This document shows, in pieces, positions 41,537 through 49,350 of a stretch of 55,630 bases of DNA (positions are counted from its first letter, which is position 1; every line of letters starts with the position of its first letter). The notes below the pieces were generated by a model that did not search any database, was not told the DNA's origin, and was given only the letters and a program-made list of their open reading frames with translations. Source of the DNA: a virus; the IMG/VR virus record IMGVR_UViG_3300025930_000003, positions 1 to 55,630 of that record. One strand, 5' to 3'. The translations under genes and the position numbers were made by a program.

Positions 41537-41713
41537 ATGAAAAAACATCACGAAGACCTAAAAAGTCTAGTTAAAACTGGACAAATAACAGCAAAAGAAG
41601 CTCTAGATAGATTAATTTCTAGAGCTAAAGATAGCAAACAAGCATCTGAATCAATGACCGCCAGATGGTTAAGAGCTAGAATTTTGACTCACGCAGACAA
41701 CTATAGAACATAG
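41537..41713 (+). CDS. Hypothetical helical protein, 58 aa
   Basis: Read by eye. The 63-base leader holds two CCGCACAA motifs (41474, 41492), TTGCACAAA (41509) and a CAA-rich stretch before the ATG. Basic helices (VKTGQITAKEALDRLISRAK). No family recognised. Confidence 0.5.
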   Translation: MKKHHEDLKSLVKTGQITAKEALDRLISRAKDSKQASESMTARWLRARILTHADNYRT

Positions 41714-41726
41714 AAAGGAGGTAAAT

Positions 41727-41870
41727 ATGATTCGCCGTATTACATCATTCGGTTATATCTGGTTTAAAGAAGGCAAGCAAGTTGCTTGTCAAGTTGGACA
41801 CAATTGGAATGGAGAGACTCTCTCCATTCAAGAGAAGCGTATTCTTAGGAAACTAGCAAGTAAGAGCTAA
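41727..41870 (+). CDS. Hypothetical protein, 47 aa
   Basis: Has the best ribosome site in the window (AAAGGAGGTAAAT before the ATG), so it is surely translated. Begins MIRRITSFGYIWFKEGKQV and ends in a basic helix. Codons are less AT-biased than those of neighbours. Confidence 0.62.
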   Translation: MIRRITSFGYIWFKEGKQVACQVGHNWNGETLSIQEKRILRKLASKS

Positions 41871-41951
41871 AATGTCTGGAGCGGTAACTTCTTACAAACT
41901 ACCGCTTCAGCAATTTTAACTCATACCGCACAAGTCAACTATAGAAACATT

Positions 41952-42134
41952 ATGTATAGATTCATTCTTCAATACATTATAGTATCTAGAGAATATGGTT
42001 TCAGACCATATTTTTATGCACTTACTTTCTGTAATAGAATCTCTCTAGAGAATTATAAACAAGATAACACAGTAGCTTTCTATCAATATGATTTAACAGC
42101 GGAAGAGATCGGTCAATTACTAGGAGGAAACTAA
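41952..42134 (+). CDS. Hypothetical protein, 60 aa, paralogue of the next gene
   Basis: Preceded by CCGCACAAG at 41926. It starts MYRFILQY and ends LTAEEIGQLLGGN. The next gene starts MYNFIHKY and ends MTTEEVGQYLGGN, so the two are a tandem duplication that diverged in the middle. Confidence 0.58.
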   Translation: MYRFILQYIIVSREYGFRPYFYALTFCNRISLENYKQDNTVAFYQYDLTAEEIGQLLGGN

Positions 42135-42135
42135 T

Positions 42136-42279
42136 ATGTATAACTTCATTCACAAATATAAAGATCAAGTATTTCTATCTTGGCAAGATGATCTATGGGA
42201 ATGTTGGATTGATGTGCTTTCAGAATGTGGTGAATGGATGACAACAGAAGAAGTAGGACAATACCTTGGAGGAAACTAA
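42136..42279 (+). CDS. Hypothetical protein, 47 aa, paralogue of the previous gene
   Basis: Read by eye. The GGAGG ribosome site is formed by the last codons (LGGN) of the gene before it. Tryptophan- and acid-rich middle (LSWQDDLWECWIDVL). Its own LGGN codons supply GGAGG to the next gene. Confidence 0.6.
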   Translation: MYNFIHKYKDQVFLSWQDDLWECWIDVLSECGEWMTTEEVGQYLGGN

Positions 42280-42281
42280 AA

Positions 42282-42542
42282 ATGATAAGCAAAGAACTAG
42301 AGATGGCTATAGTTGTTCGCTATAGGGAAATAACACCAAAAGAACAAGCAGAAGAGCTTTTTGACTTCGCACAAAAGCTTACTGAAATAATATCTTCTCA
42401 CGCAACAGAGAAGAAATATTCATCTGCTTCTATGGTTACTTTAATGTATCTTGTTAGCGAAACATTTCATGAACAAGCTAGAGAAAAGATAGAGAAGAAC
42501 GCGGTAGAACTATACAAGAAAATACTAGAAGGAAACAAATGA
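42282..42542 (+). CDS. Hypothetical helical protein, 86 aa
   Basis: Start at 42282, just after GGAGGAAACTAAAA; the longer upstream frame overlaps the previous gene. All helical (PKEQAEELFDFAQKLTEII). It resembles the next gene in layout and in a (S/T)xE..I/V.L...S..F pattern, suggesting another tandem pair. Confidence 0.58.
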   Translation: MISKELEMAIVVRYREITPKEQAEELFDFAQKLTEIISSHATEKKYSSASMVTLMYLVSETFHEQAREKIEKNAVELYKKILEGNK

Positions 42543-42769
42543 TAACAGAAGCACATAAACTACAATCCGCACAAATCTTTCTTACTCTTCCAAAAGAGAG
42601 ACAAGATTTAATAGACAACTTCTACAATAAGTTGGGCAAAGAGATACTAGACTTTGTTAGGGAGAACAAGTTAGTAACAGCAGAAATAATTGTTCTTCTA
42701 GATACTTTATCAAGCAAATTTTACGAAGCTCTAGAAGATGATTATAAAGAACATATAAAGAAAAGTTAG
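42539..42769 (+). CDS. Hypothetical helical protein, 76 aa
   Basis: ATGA overlap with the previous gene, whose AGAAGGAAAC codons give a ribosome site. Helical and acidic (TAEIIVLLDTLSSKFYEALE). Contains CCGCACAAA at 42567. Ends 20 bases before a sigma-54-type promoter. Confidence 0.58.
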   Translation: MITEAHKLQSAQIFLTLPKERQDLIDNFYNKLGKEILDFVRENKLVTAEIIVLLDTLSSKFYEALEDDYKEHIKKS

Positions 42770-42788
42770 AGTAAAGATAAAGACCACT

Positions 42789-42803
42789 TGGCACAGTTCT
42801 TGC
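42789..42803 (+). promoter_or_regulatory. Sigma-54-type promoter, best match
   Basis: CTTGGCACAGTTCTTGCTTA matches the -24/-12 consensus at every conserved base (TGGCAC, N5, TTGCTT). The start is expected near 42815. It drives a single gene (42959-43588) that ends in a terminator. The sequence TCAATTTGCA at 42817-42826 is also found just downstream of the promoter at 50777. Confidence 0.85.
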
Positions 42804-42868
42804 TTACATGGGTCTATCAATTTGCACTTCAAATATTAAAAAGAATGATTTAATTTCCAAAAGGAAAA

Positions 42869-42914
42869 CAGAACCAGTTAAAATTCTCCGCGCGAACATT
42901 TTTAATTGGTTCTG
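42869..42914 (+). promoter_or_regulatory. Long hairpin in the mRNA leader
   Basis: CAGAACCAGTTAAAA (42869-42883) pairs with 42900-42914 in a 15-bp stem with one G-T pair; the 16-base loop holds CCGCGCG. A CAA-rich single-stranded stretch follows. It lies about 45 bases before the ATG at 42959, so it may protect the 5' end or bind a regulator. Confidence 0.6.
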
Positions 42915-42958
42915 CAACAAAACAAACAAGTAGTTCGCGTAGAAAAGAAAGAAATCCT

Positions 42959-43588
42959 ATGAAGGAATTCGAAGTCAAAGTAAAGAAAGAGATAGAGATA
43001 GAGAAGGAGGTTGACGGTAAGAAAGTTAAGGAGAAAGAGACAGTTGAAACTCCTGTCGCGATTGCGCCTATTAAGGTGCAGAAAGGAAAAGGTAGGGGTT
43101 CAGAATATCTAGCTCCTAAGAACGTCAGCACATTAACATTGAAAGATTTGCTTGCAATGTTTAGTGAAGCAGATCTCGTCAATAAGTTGTTCCGTCCTAA
43201 ATTCAAGCAGTTTTGTGCTACCATCTCGGCGGAAGCCGGGTATGAAGCAGGAAAAAGAACTGCAAGTGATGTGAAAGCGGCTAAAAAGGAAGGAAAAATC
43301 ATCCAAGAATGTGGAATCCAAGATGAGGAGAAATTCTACGACGCATTTAGTCGTATGTTTTCCTCTCTTTCTGCTAGAGGTGAAACTGTTGCTGGATTAA
43401 GCAGACAACAGAATGAACTTCTTGCAGAATTTGGTGATCTGGATGAAAATGCTCCAGACTTCGCAGTTCGTTCTGCTGCGATCTTCAGGGAAATCAAGAA
43501 GATCCGTGAAGCACTTGCTGAAAAGAACACTGAATCAGAAGGTGATGATTCAGAAGAAGAAGGAAAACCAGAAGCGGTTGCTGCTTAA
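42959..43588 (+). CDS. Probable abundant regulatory or DNA-binding protein, 209 aa
   Basis: The N-terminal ~40 residues are Lys/Glu/Val-rich (FEVKVKKEIEIEKEVDGKK), the middle is mixed, the C-terminus helical with an acidic tail (ESEGDDSEEEGKPEAVAA) like those of single-strand DNA-binding proteins. No family recognised. It has its own sigma-54-type promoter, structured leader and terminator, and less AT-biased codons, all of which suggest high expression. Confidence 0.72.
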   Translation: MKEFEVKVKKEIEIEKEVDGKKVKEKETVETPVAIAPIKVQKGKGRGSEYLAPKNVSTLTLKDLLAMFSEADLVNKLFRPKFKQFCATISAEAGYEAGKRTASDVKAAKKEGKIIQECGIQDEEKFYDAFSRMFSSLSARGETVAGLSRQQNELLAEFGDLDENAPDFAVRSAAIFREIKKIREALAEKNTESEGDDSEEEGKPEAVAA

Positions 43589-43604
43589 ACATCAGCAAAA
43601 CATT

Positions 43605-43642
43605 GAAAGGGAAGTAATTAATTTTACTTCCCTTTCTTTTTC
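43605..43642 (+). terminator. Intrinsic terminator
   Basis: A 13-bp stem (GAAAGGGAAGTAA, 43605-43617, with 43624-43636) and 6-base loop are followed by TTTTTCC. It is 17 bases after the stop at 43588 and closes the sigma-54-driven unit. Confidence 0.82.
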
Positions 43643-43655
43643 CTTATTTAAATTT

Positions 43656-43838
43656 ATGTGTATAATATTAGATTTAACACAACAAGTAAGTATTAAAGAC
43701 GGATCAGTAGTAGATCAAGTTAATGTGCGAATTGAAGGCAATTTACAAACATTAACTAAAGATCAAATTGATCTTATAGAAGAAAAGTTAGATTGGGCAA
43801 TAGATATATTAGGTTTAAATAATATAAATAAAAGATAA
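43656..43838 (+). CDS. Hypothetical protein, 60 aa
   Basis: Start at 43656, after the terminator; the longer frame that begins at 43413 is only antiframe to the previous gene. Begins MCIILDLTQQVSIKDGSVVD, strands then an acidic helix (DQIDLIEEKLDWAIDIL). No clear ribosome site. Confidence 0.55.
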   Translation: MCIILDLTQQVSIKDGSVVDQVNVRIEGNLQTLTKDQIDLIEEKLDWAIDILGLNNINKR

Positions 43839-43839
43839 T

Positions 43840-44286
43840 ATGCCGCACAAGAACTCAGAAAGTATTGGAAAATCATTACATTCTGATGGATTACCGCACA
43901 AAGAAATAGAACATAAGGAAATAGATCCAGAAGGTCTAAAACAAGGACTTGGTAGAATAACTAGAGCTAGACCTTTAACCGAAGAAGAGAAAACTTCTCT
44001 AAAGATAAAGAAACAAATTCTAGATATGGGAAAATCTTTTACCCTAAAAAGTAATTCAACTCCTTTTAGTCCAGCACCAGACAAACCAATTGTTGTTATA
44101 AAAGAAATGCAAGACATTACCGCACCAGAAACTGTAGAGATACAGATAAGATCTGATGCTAAAACAATCTGGATAAACATTGACGGAATCTGTAGACTAA
44201 GAGCTTGCCGAATTAAGAACTTAGTCCTAATTGACGAACATTCTAAAAGAACCATAGTATATCCTACAAATGAAACTAGCACTTGA
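43840..44286 (+). CDS. Hypothetical protein, 148 aa
   Basis: The CCGCACAAG motif starts one base after the ATG (read P-H-K), and a second copy lies at 43894. The first half is basic and disordered (GLGRITRARPLTEEEKTSLK). The second half is a small beta domain (TVEIQIRSDAKTIWINIDGI). Overlaps the next gene by 17 bases. Confidence 0.58.
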   Translation: MPHKNSESIGKSLHSDGLPHKEIEHKEIDPEGLKQGLGRITRARPLTEEEKTSLKIKKQILDMGKSFTLKSNSTPFSPAPDKPIVVIKEMQDITAPETVEIQIRSDAKTIWINIDGICRLRACRIKNLVLIDEHSKRTIVYPTNETST

Positions 44287-44617
44287 AAAATTAGAAAAAT
44301 GGGCAGAATCATTACCAGATGACAAGGTAATTGATTTCTTAGATAATAATAATTGTGTTATCTGTCAATTCATAAGAGATACAACAGGAATGGCCGCATC
44401 TGCTAGTGCTACTAATTTCTATGTATATCCTAGTGGTATTTCTCGTGAAGGAGAAGTTATATCTCGAAGAATAGAGCCAGAAATTATTGAAATATTAATT
44501 AAAGCAAGAAATCCTAGTATTGGTGAATATTCAAATGATATAACAAAAGAAAGACTATTAAACGCAATTAGGAAGGTAAAAAATGAATTTACCACAACTA
44601 ACTCTTCCGCTTCTTGA
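44270..44617 (+). CDS. Hypothetical protein, 115 aa
   Basis: Helical start (LEKLEKWAESLPDDKVIDFL), a CVIC pair near residue 29, then a mixed second half. It overlaps its neighbours by 17 and 35 bases. Function unknown. Confidence 0.58.
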   Translation: MKLALEKLEKWAESLPDDKVIDFLDNNNCVICQFIRDTTGMAASASATNFYVYPSGISREGEVISRRIEPEIIEILIKARNPSIGEYSNDITKERLLNAIRKVKNEFTTTNSSAS

Positions 44618-45053
44618 TAAGTTTCTCTCACTTAGCATAGGATATAGAGACTATCTAGAAATAGATGATGAGGGAATTCTTAGTCTAGTTTCTATTATTG
44701 ACAACGAAGAGCAACTTTATCATGTAGAAGGAAAGAAAGTCTACAAGAAAAAAGCTTGGCTAAAAGATCTAGATAGACTCGCTCGTTCTAGAAGAGAACA
44801 TGAAGAACTAATGACAATAAAAGATGCCCGCGTTAGAAAATTAAAGGAGCTACAAATTAGACTTTCAGAAGAATTTGGTGTAGATAAGGACAATGAGATA
44901 ATAATTAAGATGGCTCTCAATATAATTAGGCGCGGCAAAGAGAAAACTGCTAATATGTTAGGGGTTGATATAGATAATGTTCCTACTATGCCAAGCAGCT
45001 ACTATATTCTTGACTATCCAACTACTGATGGAACAATGGAGATTAAACTATGA
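44583..45053 (+). CDS. Hypothetical protein, 156 aa
   Basis: GGAAGG lies 5 bases upstream of the ATG. The middle is a long charged helix (YKKKAWLKDLDRLARSRREH), possibly coiled-coil. The C-terminus is strand-like. No family recognised. Confidence 0.58.
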   Translation: MNLPQLTLPLLDKFLSLSIGYRDYLEIDDEGILSLVSIIDNEEQLYHVEGKKVYKKKAWLKDLDRLARSRREHEELMTIKDARVRKLKELQIRLSEEFGVDKDNEIIIKMALNIIRRGKEKTANMLGVDIDNVPTMPSSYYILDYPTTDGTMEIKL

Positions 45054-45328
45054 AAAGAGATTGCGGAAATGGAGAATTAGTTCCAGTCAAATATGAAGTT
45101 GTCTATTGTGTTGGCGAACATAGCGATGATGAAATTGTGCTAGAACGTAGAACATTTAATGAAGCTAAAGAAGTTTTTCAATCAAAACTTCCAGAGATAC
45201 AAGCTACTCGTTGTAGTAATCTTAGACTATATGCTCTAGATAAACAGGGATATGCTAATTGTATTATATCTTATACACATTGTAAAAATGGAGAAAAAAC
45301 AATAAATGACCGCACAAATGAATTATGA
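45050..45328 (+). CDS. Hypothetical protein, 92 aa
   Basis: ATGA overlap with the previous gene. Strand-rich (VKYEVVYCVGEHSDDEIVL) then mixed. The last copy of the dispersed motif, CCGCACAAA at 45310, is in its C-terminus (read D-R-T-N). Confidence 0.58.
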   Translation: MKRDCGNGELVPVKYEVVYCVGEHSDDEIVLERRTFNEAKEVFQSKLPEIQATRCSNLRLYALDKQGYANCIISYTHCKNGEKTINDRTNEL

Positions 45329-45498
45329 TAGTAAAAATAACAGTAACTGGTAAAATAGTTTCTGACGAACCTATTGAAGCTCAATTAGAACTACCACCTA
45401 ACTGGAATCCAAACATAAAAGAGGTTTTCATAGTTAAAGGAGCAATATCTAGATTAGTAGACGAACTAAGTGAACATTTCCCTAAAATAAGTGGATAG
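45325..45498 (+). CDS. Hypothetical protein, 57 aa
   Basis: Read by eye, ATGA overlap with the previous gene. Begins MIVKITVTGKIVSDEPIEAQ, a strand-rich protein with a short C-terminal helix. It ends 6 bases before the helicase start. Confidence 0.55.
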   Translation: MIVKITVTGKIVSDEPIEAQLELPPNWNPNIKEVFIVKGAISRLVDELSEHFPKISG

Positions 45499-45504
45499 AC
45501 TATT

Positions 45505-47757
45505 ATGTCAAGAAAAGCTAAAGTAAAAGTAATTACTCTAGAAGATGAGATAAAGAAACTTATTCCTTGTCTTAATCAAGCGAAGTCTAGGTTCTCCTTT
45601 CACAAAGAGGAAAGAACCTATGGCTTTCTCGCACTAAACTTTGGTATAACAATAAAAGATCCAGTTTTAAAGAACAGACCAATAGTCTTTGAAGATATCA
45701 ATTTGTTTCATAGTCAGTTAATAGTTAGATTAAAGGATAAATATGACATCAGAAAATACATCGGTGATAGAAAAGTTGAAGTGCTTGAGGGAAGTAGTGA
45801 GCCACAAGGAGAAATGGGGGGAAATATTGGAATTATCCCCAGCGGAGAAAGAAGCGATACTCCAGAAGCACATGACAGCGAGAATGTTAGTAGAGAAGTA
45901 TCTAGGATTGAAAAGAAAGATGAAGAAGTCAAAGAGATTGATAGCTTCACACTTGAAGAAAGAAATAAAGAAACGGAATCGCACTTTGATTCGATATTTG
46001 TTGCTAAGTGGCCAGATCAGAAAGCTAACTTACTGAAGCAAAAAGATGGTTGTGAGCAACTAGAGACTGCCCGCAAACTTTTTAATGAGATCTGGTATAA
46101 TCTTAAACCAGGTTTCTTGTTAAATGCTCAAACTGGAGCAGGAAAAACTTACATAGTCGGTTCCGTAATAAAGAATCTACTAAATCATGGACTATTAGAG
46201 AAGGCTAGATGTATTAGTCCAATACCGATTGCTTACATTACTAAAACTTCTATTGTAGAACAGACAGAGAATGATGTTCTAAAAGAGGCTTTCAATCTAG
46301 ATGTTGTCAACACAGTTCATGTTTTCAACATAGAGACTCTTCGATCTAAGTTTGGTAAGTTGTTCGTAAAGGAACGAATTAACGTAGTCAATGGACAAGA
46401 GACTATAGAATATGAATGGAATCCTAACATTGTTCCATGTCTCTTTATCTGGGACGAATGTCAGATTCTAGCTAGAGAAGAATCTATTCAGTCCAAGATA
46501 GCACAAGCAGTTAGCAGGGTGAAGAATAAAACTATTATTCAAATCTTTATGTCAGCTACTCCATTTTCCCGCGTTTACGAAGCTAGATGTTTCGCTGTAG
46601 CTACTCATACTACATTCTTTTTCGGTATGGGAGAAGTAGAACTTACTGATAGAAACTGGAAACAGTTCTCTCATCAAATTGCTGCGCCATCAGATCCAAT
46701 GGATTATTGTGAAGCAGCTATTAAGAGATTTGTAGAAAAAATGGATCCTTATATTCTACGAATTAAGAACATAAGGCCAAAACATAGAGCCTTCAATGGT
46801 GTAAGCAAGATATTCTTCAGAACAGACGAAGAGAGGCTTGAATATGAGACAGCTTGGGAACGATATCAAAAAGAGAAAGCGAAGATAGAAGAAGAGTCTC
46901 TTAGGACAGGAGAAGGTTCCTATTTCCAGCTTTTAGCACAATTGACTATTATGAGAAAAGCTGCTGAAAAATGCAGACGTTATCATCTAGCAGAATTTAT
47001 GCACAAAAGTTGGTTAGCTGGTAAAGCTCCTGTATGCGTTGTCGCTTTCAAAGGAACAATTACTGGAGCATATAGAATTCTAGTAGAAGATTATGGTTGG
47101 TGCCGCGACGATGTTTCAATCATTTGGGGTGGTTCAGTAGAGTCAATGAATCTGAAGAAGAAAGTAGGATTGAAGATCAAGAACAATAAAGCTTTCCAGG
47201 AAGCAATGAAGGAAGCGGACATTGATTTACAAGAACTTGGTTTCGATCTAGAGAATCTAGAAGTTAAGACAGAAGAGCAGATAGCTTTTGAGAAGCTACA
47301 TAATCTTCTCACACAAGATCCAGAGTCAAGAGAGAAAGAGAGAATAAGATTCCAGAAGCAGAAATCCAGAGGATTATTCTTAACCTTTAAATCTGGTGGA
47401 GTAGGACTTTCTGCACACCATCAATATCCTGAAGCAAAACAGAGAGAAACACTATTAACTCCTGTCTATTCAGAAAAGGAACTTGTTCAAGGTTTAGGAC
47501 GTTGTCCTAGAATTACTTCTTTAACAGACACATATCAATTCATGTGCTACTATGTAGGAACAATTGAGGAAGCGGTTGCACAAAGAGTTGTTATGAAGTT
47601 GAAGAATCTTAAGCATGTAGTTAAGATGAAAGAGGCTTGGGAAGATATATTTACAGGGAAGAAAGTTCAACTCAAGCAAGATGATGAAGAAACTATGGAT
47701 ATGGTAGATGAATTTGAAGGTGGTAACTCAATGCTAGAATATGTGGAGGAAAAATAA
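45505..47757 (+). CDS. SF2 helicase / DNA translocase, 750 aa
   Basis: Two RecA-like domains. Walker A AQTGAGKT lies near residue 208, motif II WDECQ near 315, motif III MSATP near 349 and motif VI QGLGRCPR near 661. An N-terminal ~190 residues of unknown fold and a charged insert near 570-600 are extra. SF2 helicases of this kind remodel forks or recombination intermediates, or help transcription. It heads the right-arm DNA metabolism block. Confidence 0.85.
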   Translation: MSRKAKVKVITLEDEIKKLIPCLNQAKSRFSFHKEERTYGFLALNFGITIKDPVLKNRPIVFEDINLFHSQLIVRLKDKYDIRKYIGDRKVEVLEGSSEPQGEMGGNIGIIPSGERSDTPEAHDSENVSREVSRIEKKDEEVKEIDSFTLEERNKETESHFDSIFVAKWPDQKANLLKQKDGCEQLETARKLFNEIWYNLKPGFLLNAQTGAGKTYIVGSVIKNLLNHGLLEKARCISPIPIAYITKTSIVEQTENDVLKEAFNLDVVNTVHVFNIETLRSKFGKLFVKERINVVNGQETIEYEWNPNIVPCLFIWDECQILAREESIQSKIAQAVSRVKNKTIIQIFMSATPFSRVYEARCFAVATHTTFFFGMGEVELTDRNWKQFSHQIAAPSDPMDYCEAAIKRFVEKMDPYILRIKNIRPKHRAFNGVSKIFFRTDEERLEYETAWERYQKEKAKIEEESLRTGEGSYFQLLAQLTIMRKAAEKCRRYHLAEFMHKSWLAGKAPVCVVAFKGTITGAYRILVEDYGWCRDDVSIIWGGSVESMNLKKKVGLKIKNNKAFQEAMKEADIDLQELGFDLENLEVKTEEQIAFEKLHNLLTQDPESREKERIRFQKQKSRGLFLTFKSGGVGLSAHHQYPEAKQRETLLTPVYSEKELVQGLGRCPRITSLTDTYQFMCYYVGTIEEAVAQRVVMKLKNLKHVVKMKEAWEDIFTGKKVQLKQDDEETMDMVDEFEGGNSMLEYVEEK

Positions 47758-47758
47758 T

Positions 47759-48229
47759 ATGGCAAAAGTATTAGATAATAAAGAAGTTCTTGATAAAATC
47801 TTATCTAGAATTGTTCCACATCTTAATGGATGTTGGATATATCATGGAACTTTTGATGAATATGGTTATGCTAGAATAAGACATAGATATAAATATTGGA
47901 GAGTTTCTAGATTAATATACAAACTAACCTTTCCTAAACTATATAAAGAAGAATTAAATACTTTACATAAATGTGACAATCCAGCATGTGTTAATCCAGA
48001 ACATTTATTTCAAGGAACTCAGGCTGATAATATAGAAGATATGATAAGTAAAGGCAGACATAGTATAGAGGGTAGAGCTAAAGCATTTTTAACTGAAGAC
48101 CAAGTTAGAGAAATCAGAAGTTTAATTAAACAAGGAGTAAAGCAAATAGATATAGCGAAAAGATTTGATGTAACAGACTCAATTATTTCAAATATAAATA
48201 AGAATAGAATTCATAGAAATGTTATATGA
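47759..48229 (+). CDS. HNH endonuclease with C-terminal HTH, 156 aa
   Basis: Start at 47759, with GAGGAA upstream. The HNH core is LHKCDNPACVNPEHLFQGT near residues 69-87, with N and H ligands present. A helix-turn-helix follows near 125-150 (GVKQIDIAKRFDVTDSIISN). This is the pattern of free-standing HNH homing endonucleases, and its place between helicase and ligase fits such an insertion. A role in DNA processing is the alternative. Confidence 0.85.
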   Translation: MAKVLDNKEVLDKILSRIVPHLNGCWIYHGTFDEYGYARIRHRYKYWRVSRLIYKLTFPKLYKEELNTLHKCDNPACVNPEHLFQGTQADNIEDMISKGRHSIEGRAKAFLTEDQVREIRSLIKQGVKQIDIAKRFDVTDSIISNINKNRIHRNVI

Positions 48230-49122
48230 TAACTCAATTTCGTCCAATGTTAGCATACGGTCTTTGTGAGGAAGATTTAAAAAGCTTGAAGTTCCCATTG
48301 ATTCTACAACCTAAGCTTGATGGCGTGCGCTGTTGTATTGTAGAAGGTAAAGCACTATCAAGAAAGCTAAAAAGAATTCCTAATAGATATATTAGAACTA
48401 AACTGGAAGCCTTTAAAAATAAACCACCAGTTTTAATAGATGGTGAGTTGGTTATTCAAGGTAAAACATTTAACGAAATACAATCAGCCATAATGAGTGA
48501 GGATGGAGAACCTAACTTTAGATATATAATCTTTGATGCACTTAATGAATGGAGTAATGAATCTTATATACATAGAAAGCAATTTCTAGATTATAGTCTA
48601 GAATACACAAACAACCTATTCTTTGTTAGTGATGTAACTTTAGATCAGTATGAAAAGCTAGATGAGTGGGAACAATATATTCTAAAAGATGGACATGAAG
48701 GTATCATTTTAAGAGATCCTTTCTCACCATATAAGTTCGGTCGTTCCACTCTAAGAGAACAATCACTTCTAAAATTCAAACGCTTTAACGATTCTGAAGC
48801 GGTAATCATTAGCTCTAATGAACTAATGACAAACTCTAACATACTAGAAACTGACGAACTAGGATATGCTAAACGATCTAGTGCCGCAGCTAACTTAATA
48901 AGAACTTGTCAGCTTGGTAGCTGGACTGTGAAAGACATTAACATTAATTCCAGATTCTATAATGTAGAGTTTAACGTAGGAAGTGGATTTACTTTAGAGC
49001 AAAGAATAAAGTTCTGGAATACAAAACAAGATGGGAAAATAATAACCTATAAGTATCAGGCACATGGAAGTAAAGATAAACCTAGGAGTCCAATTTGGTT
49101 AGGGTTTAGAAAGGATATATGA
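48226..49122 (+). CDS. ATP-dependent DNA ligase, 298 aa
   Basis: The adenylation motif KLDGVR lies near residue 29, with the lysine that takes the AMP. Motif III-like strand (FRYIIFDAL) is near 100, motif IV (HEGIILRDP) near 157 and motif V (LLKFKRF) near 181. The C-terminal OB domain ends with SPIWLGFRKD. At 298 aa it is a small phage-type ligase that seals nicks in replication and repair. Confidence 0.92.
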   Translation: MITQFRPMLAYGLCEEDLKSLKFPLILQPKLDGVRCCIVEGKALSRKLKRIPNRYIRTKLEAFKNKPPVLIDGELVIQGKTFNEIQSAIMSEDGEPNFRYIIFDALNEWSNESYIHRKQFLDYSLEYTNNLFFVSDVTLDQYEKLDEWEQYILKDGHEGIILRDPFSPYKFGRSTLREQSLLKFKRFNDSEAVIISSNELMTNSNILETDELGYAKRSSAAANLIRTCQLGSWTVKDININSRFYNVEFNVGSGFTLEQRIKFWNTKQDGKIITYKYQAHGSKDKPRSPIWLGFRKDI

Positions 49123-49343
49123 GTGAACTAACAACATGCAATTATTGTAATTTAAGGTGGATAAAAGATAGAGCGAAAAAAGAGAAAAAGAAAGTAACAA
49201 AGCTTCCAACTTCTCAAGGACTTGGTGGATTTGAGATCTTTGTTCATCCAAAAGAGATAGATATAAAGAAACTTTCCAAGAAAGAAAGAACTAAATACTT
49301 CAGCTCTTGGATGTGGGAAATAACAGATCATTGTGTTTGCTAA
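49119..49343 (+). CDS. Hypothetical cysteine-rich protein, 74 aa
   Basis: ATGA overlap with the ligase. CNYC near residue 7 and CVC at the very end could bind zinc together. Between them is a strongly basic stretch ([15 protein letters not shown]). It immediately precedes the sigma-54 activator. Confidence 0.55.
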   Translation: MSELTTCNYCNLRWIKDRAKKEKKKVTKLPTSQGLGGFEIFVHPKEIDIKKLSKKERTKYFSSWMWEITDHCVC

Positions 49344-49350
49344 AAATAAT

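Larger units (their letters stand above)
38120..45318 (+). repeat. Dispersed CCGCACAAG motif family
   Basis: Exact CCGCACAAG at 38120, 39812, 40488, 41492, 41926 and 43843. One-base variants include TCGCACAAG (39411, 40000, 40782), CCGCACAAA (40342, 41474, 42567, 43894, 45310), CCGCACAAT (39622), CCACACAAG (41061), CCGCACTAG (41409) and CCGCACCAG (44120). Inside genes it is read in all three frames (for example PHK, AQ within TAQEL, RT within VRTRN), so selection is on DNA or RNA, not protein. All copies are on the plus strand and confined to the small-gene block. Confidence 0.75.

Noticed and set aside
38120-45318. CRISPR array made of the CCGCACAAG copies
   Set aside because: The repeat is only 9 bases, the spacing is irregular from tens to over a thousand bases, and many copies lie inside genes.
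47759-48229. Intron-encoded HNH nuclease
   Set aside because: The flanking helicase and ligase genes are each complete, so there is no split host gene or intron here.
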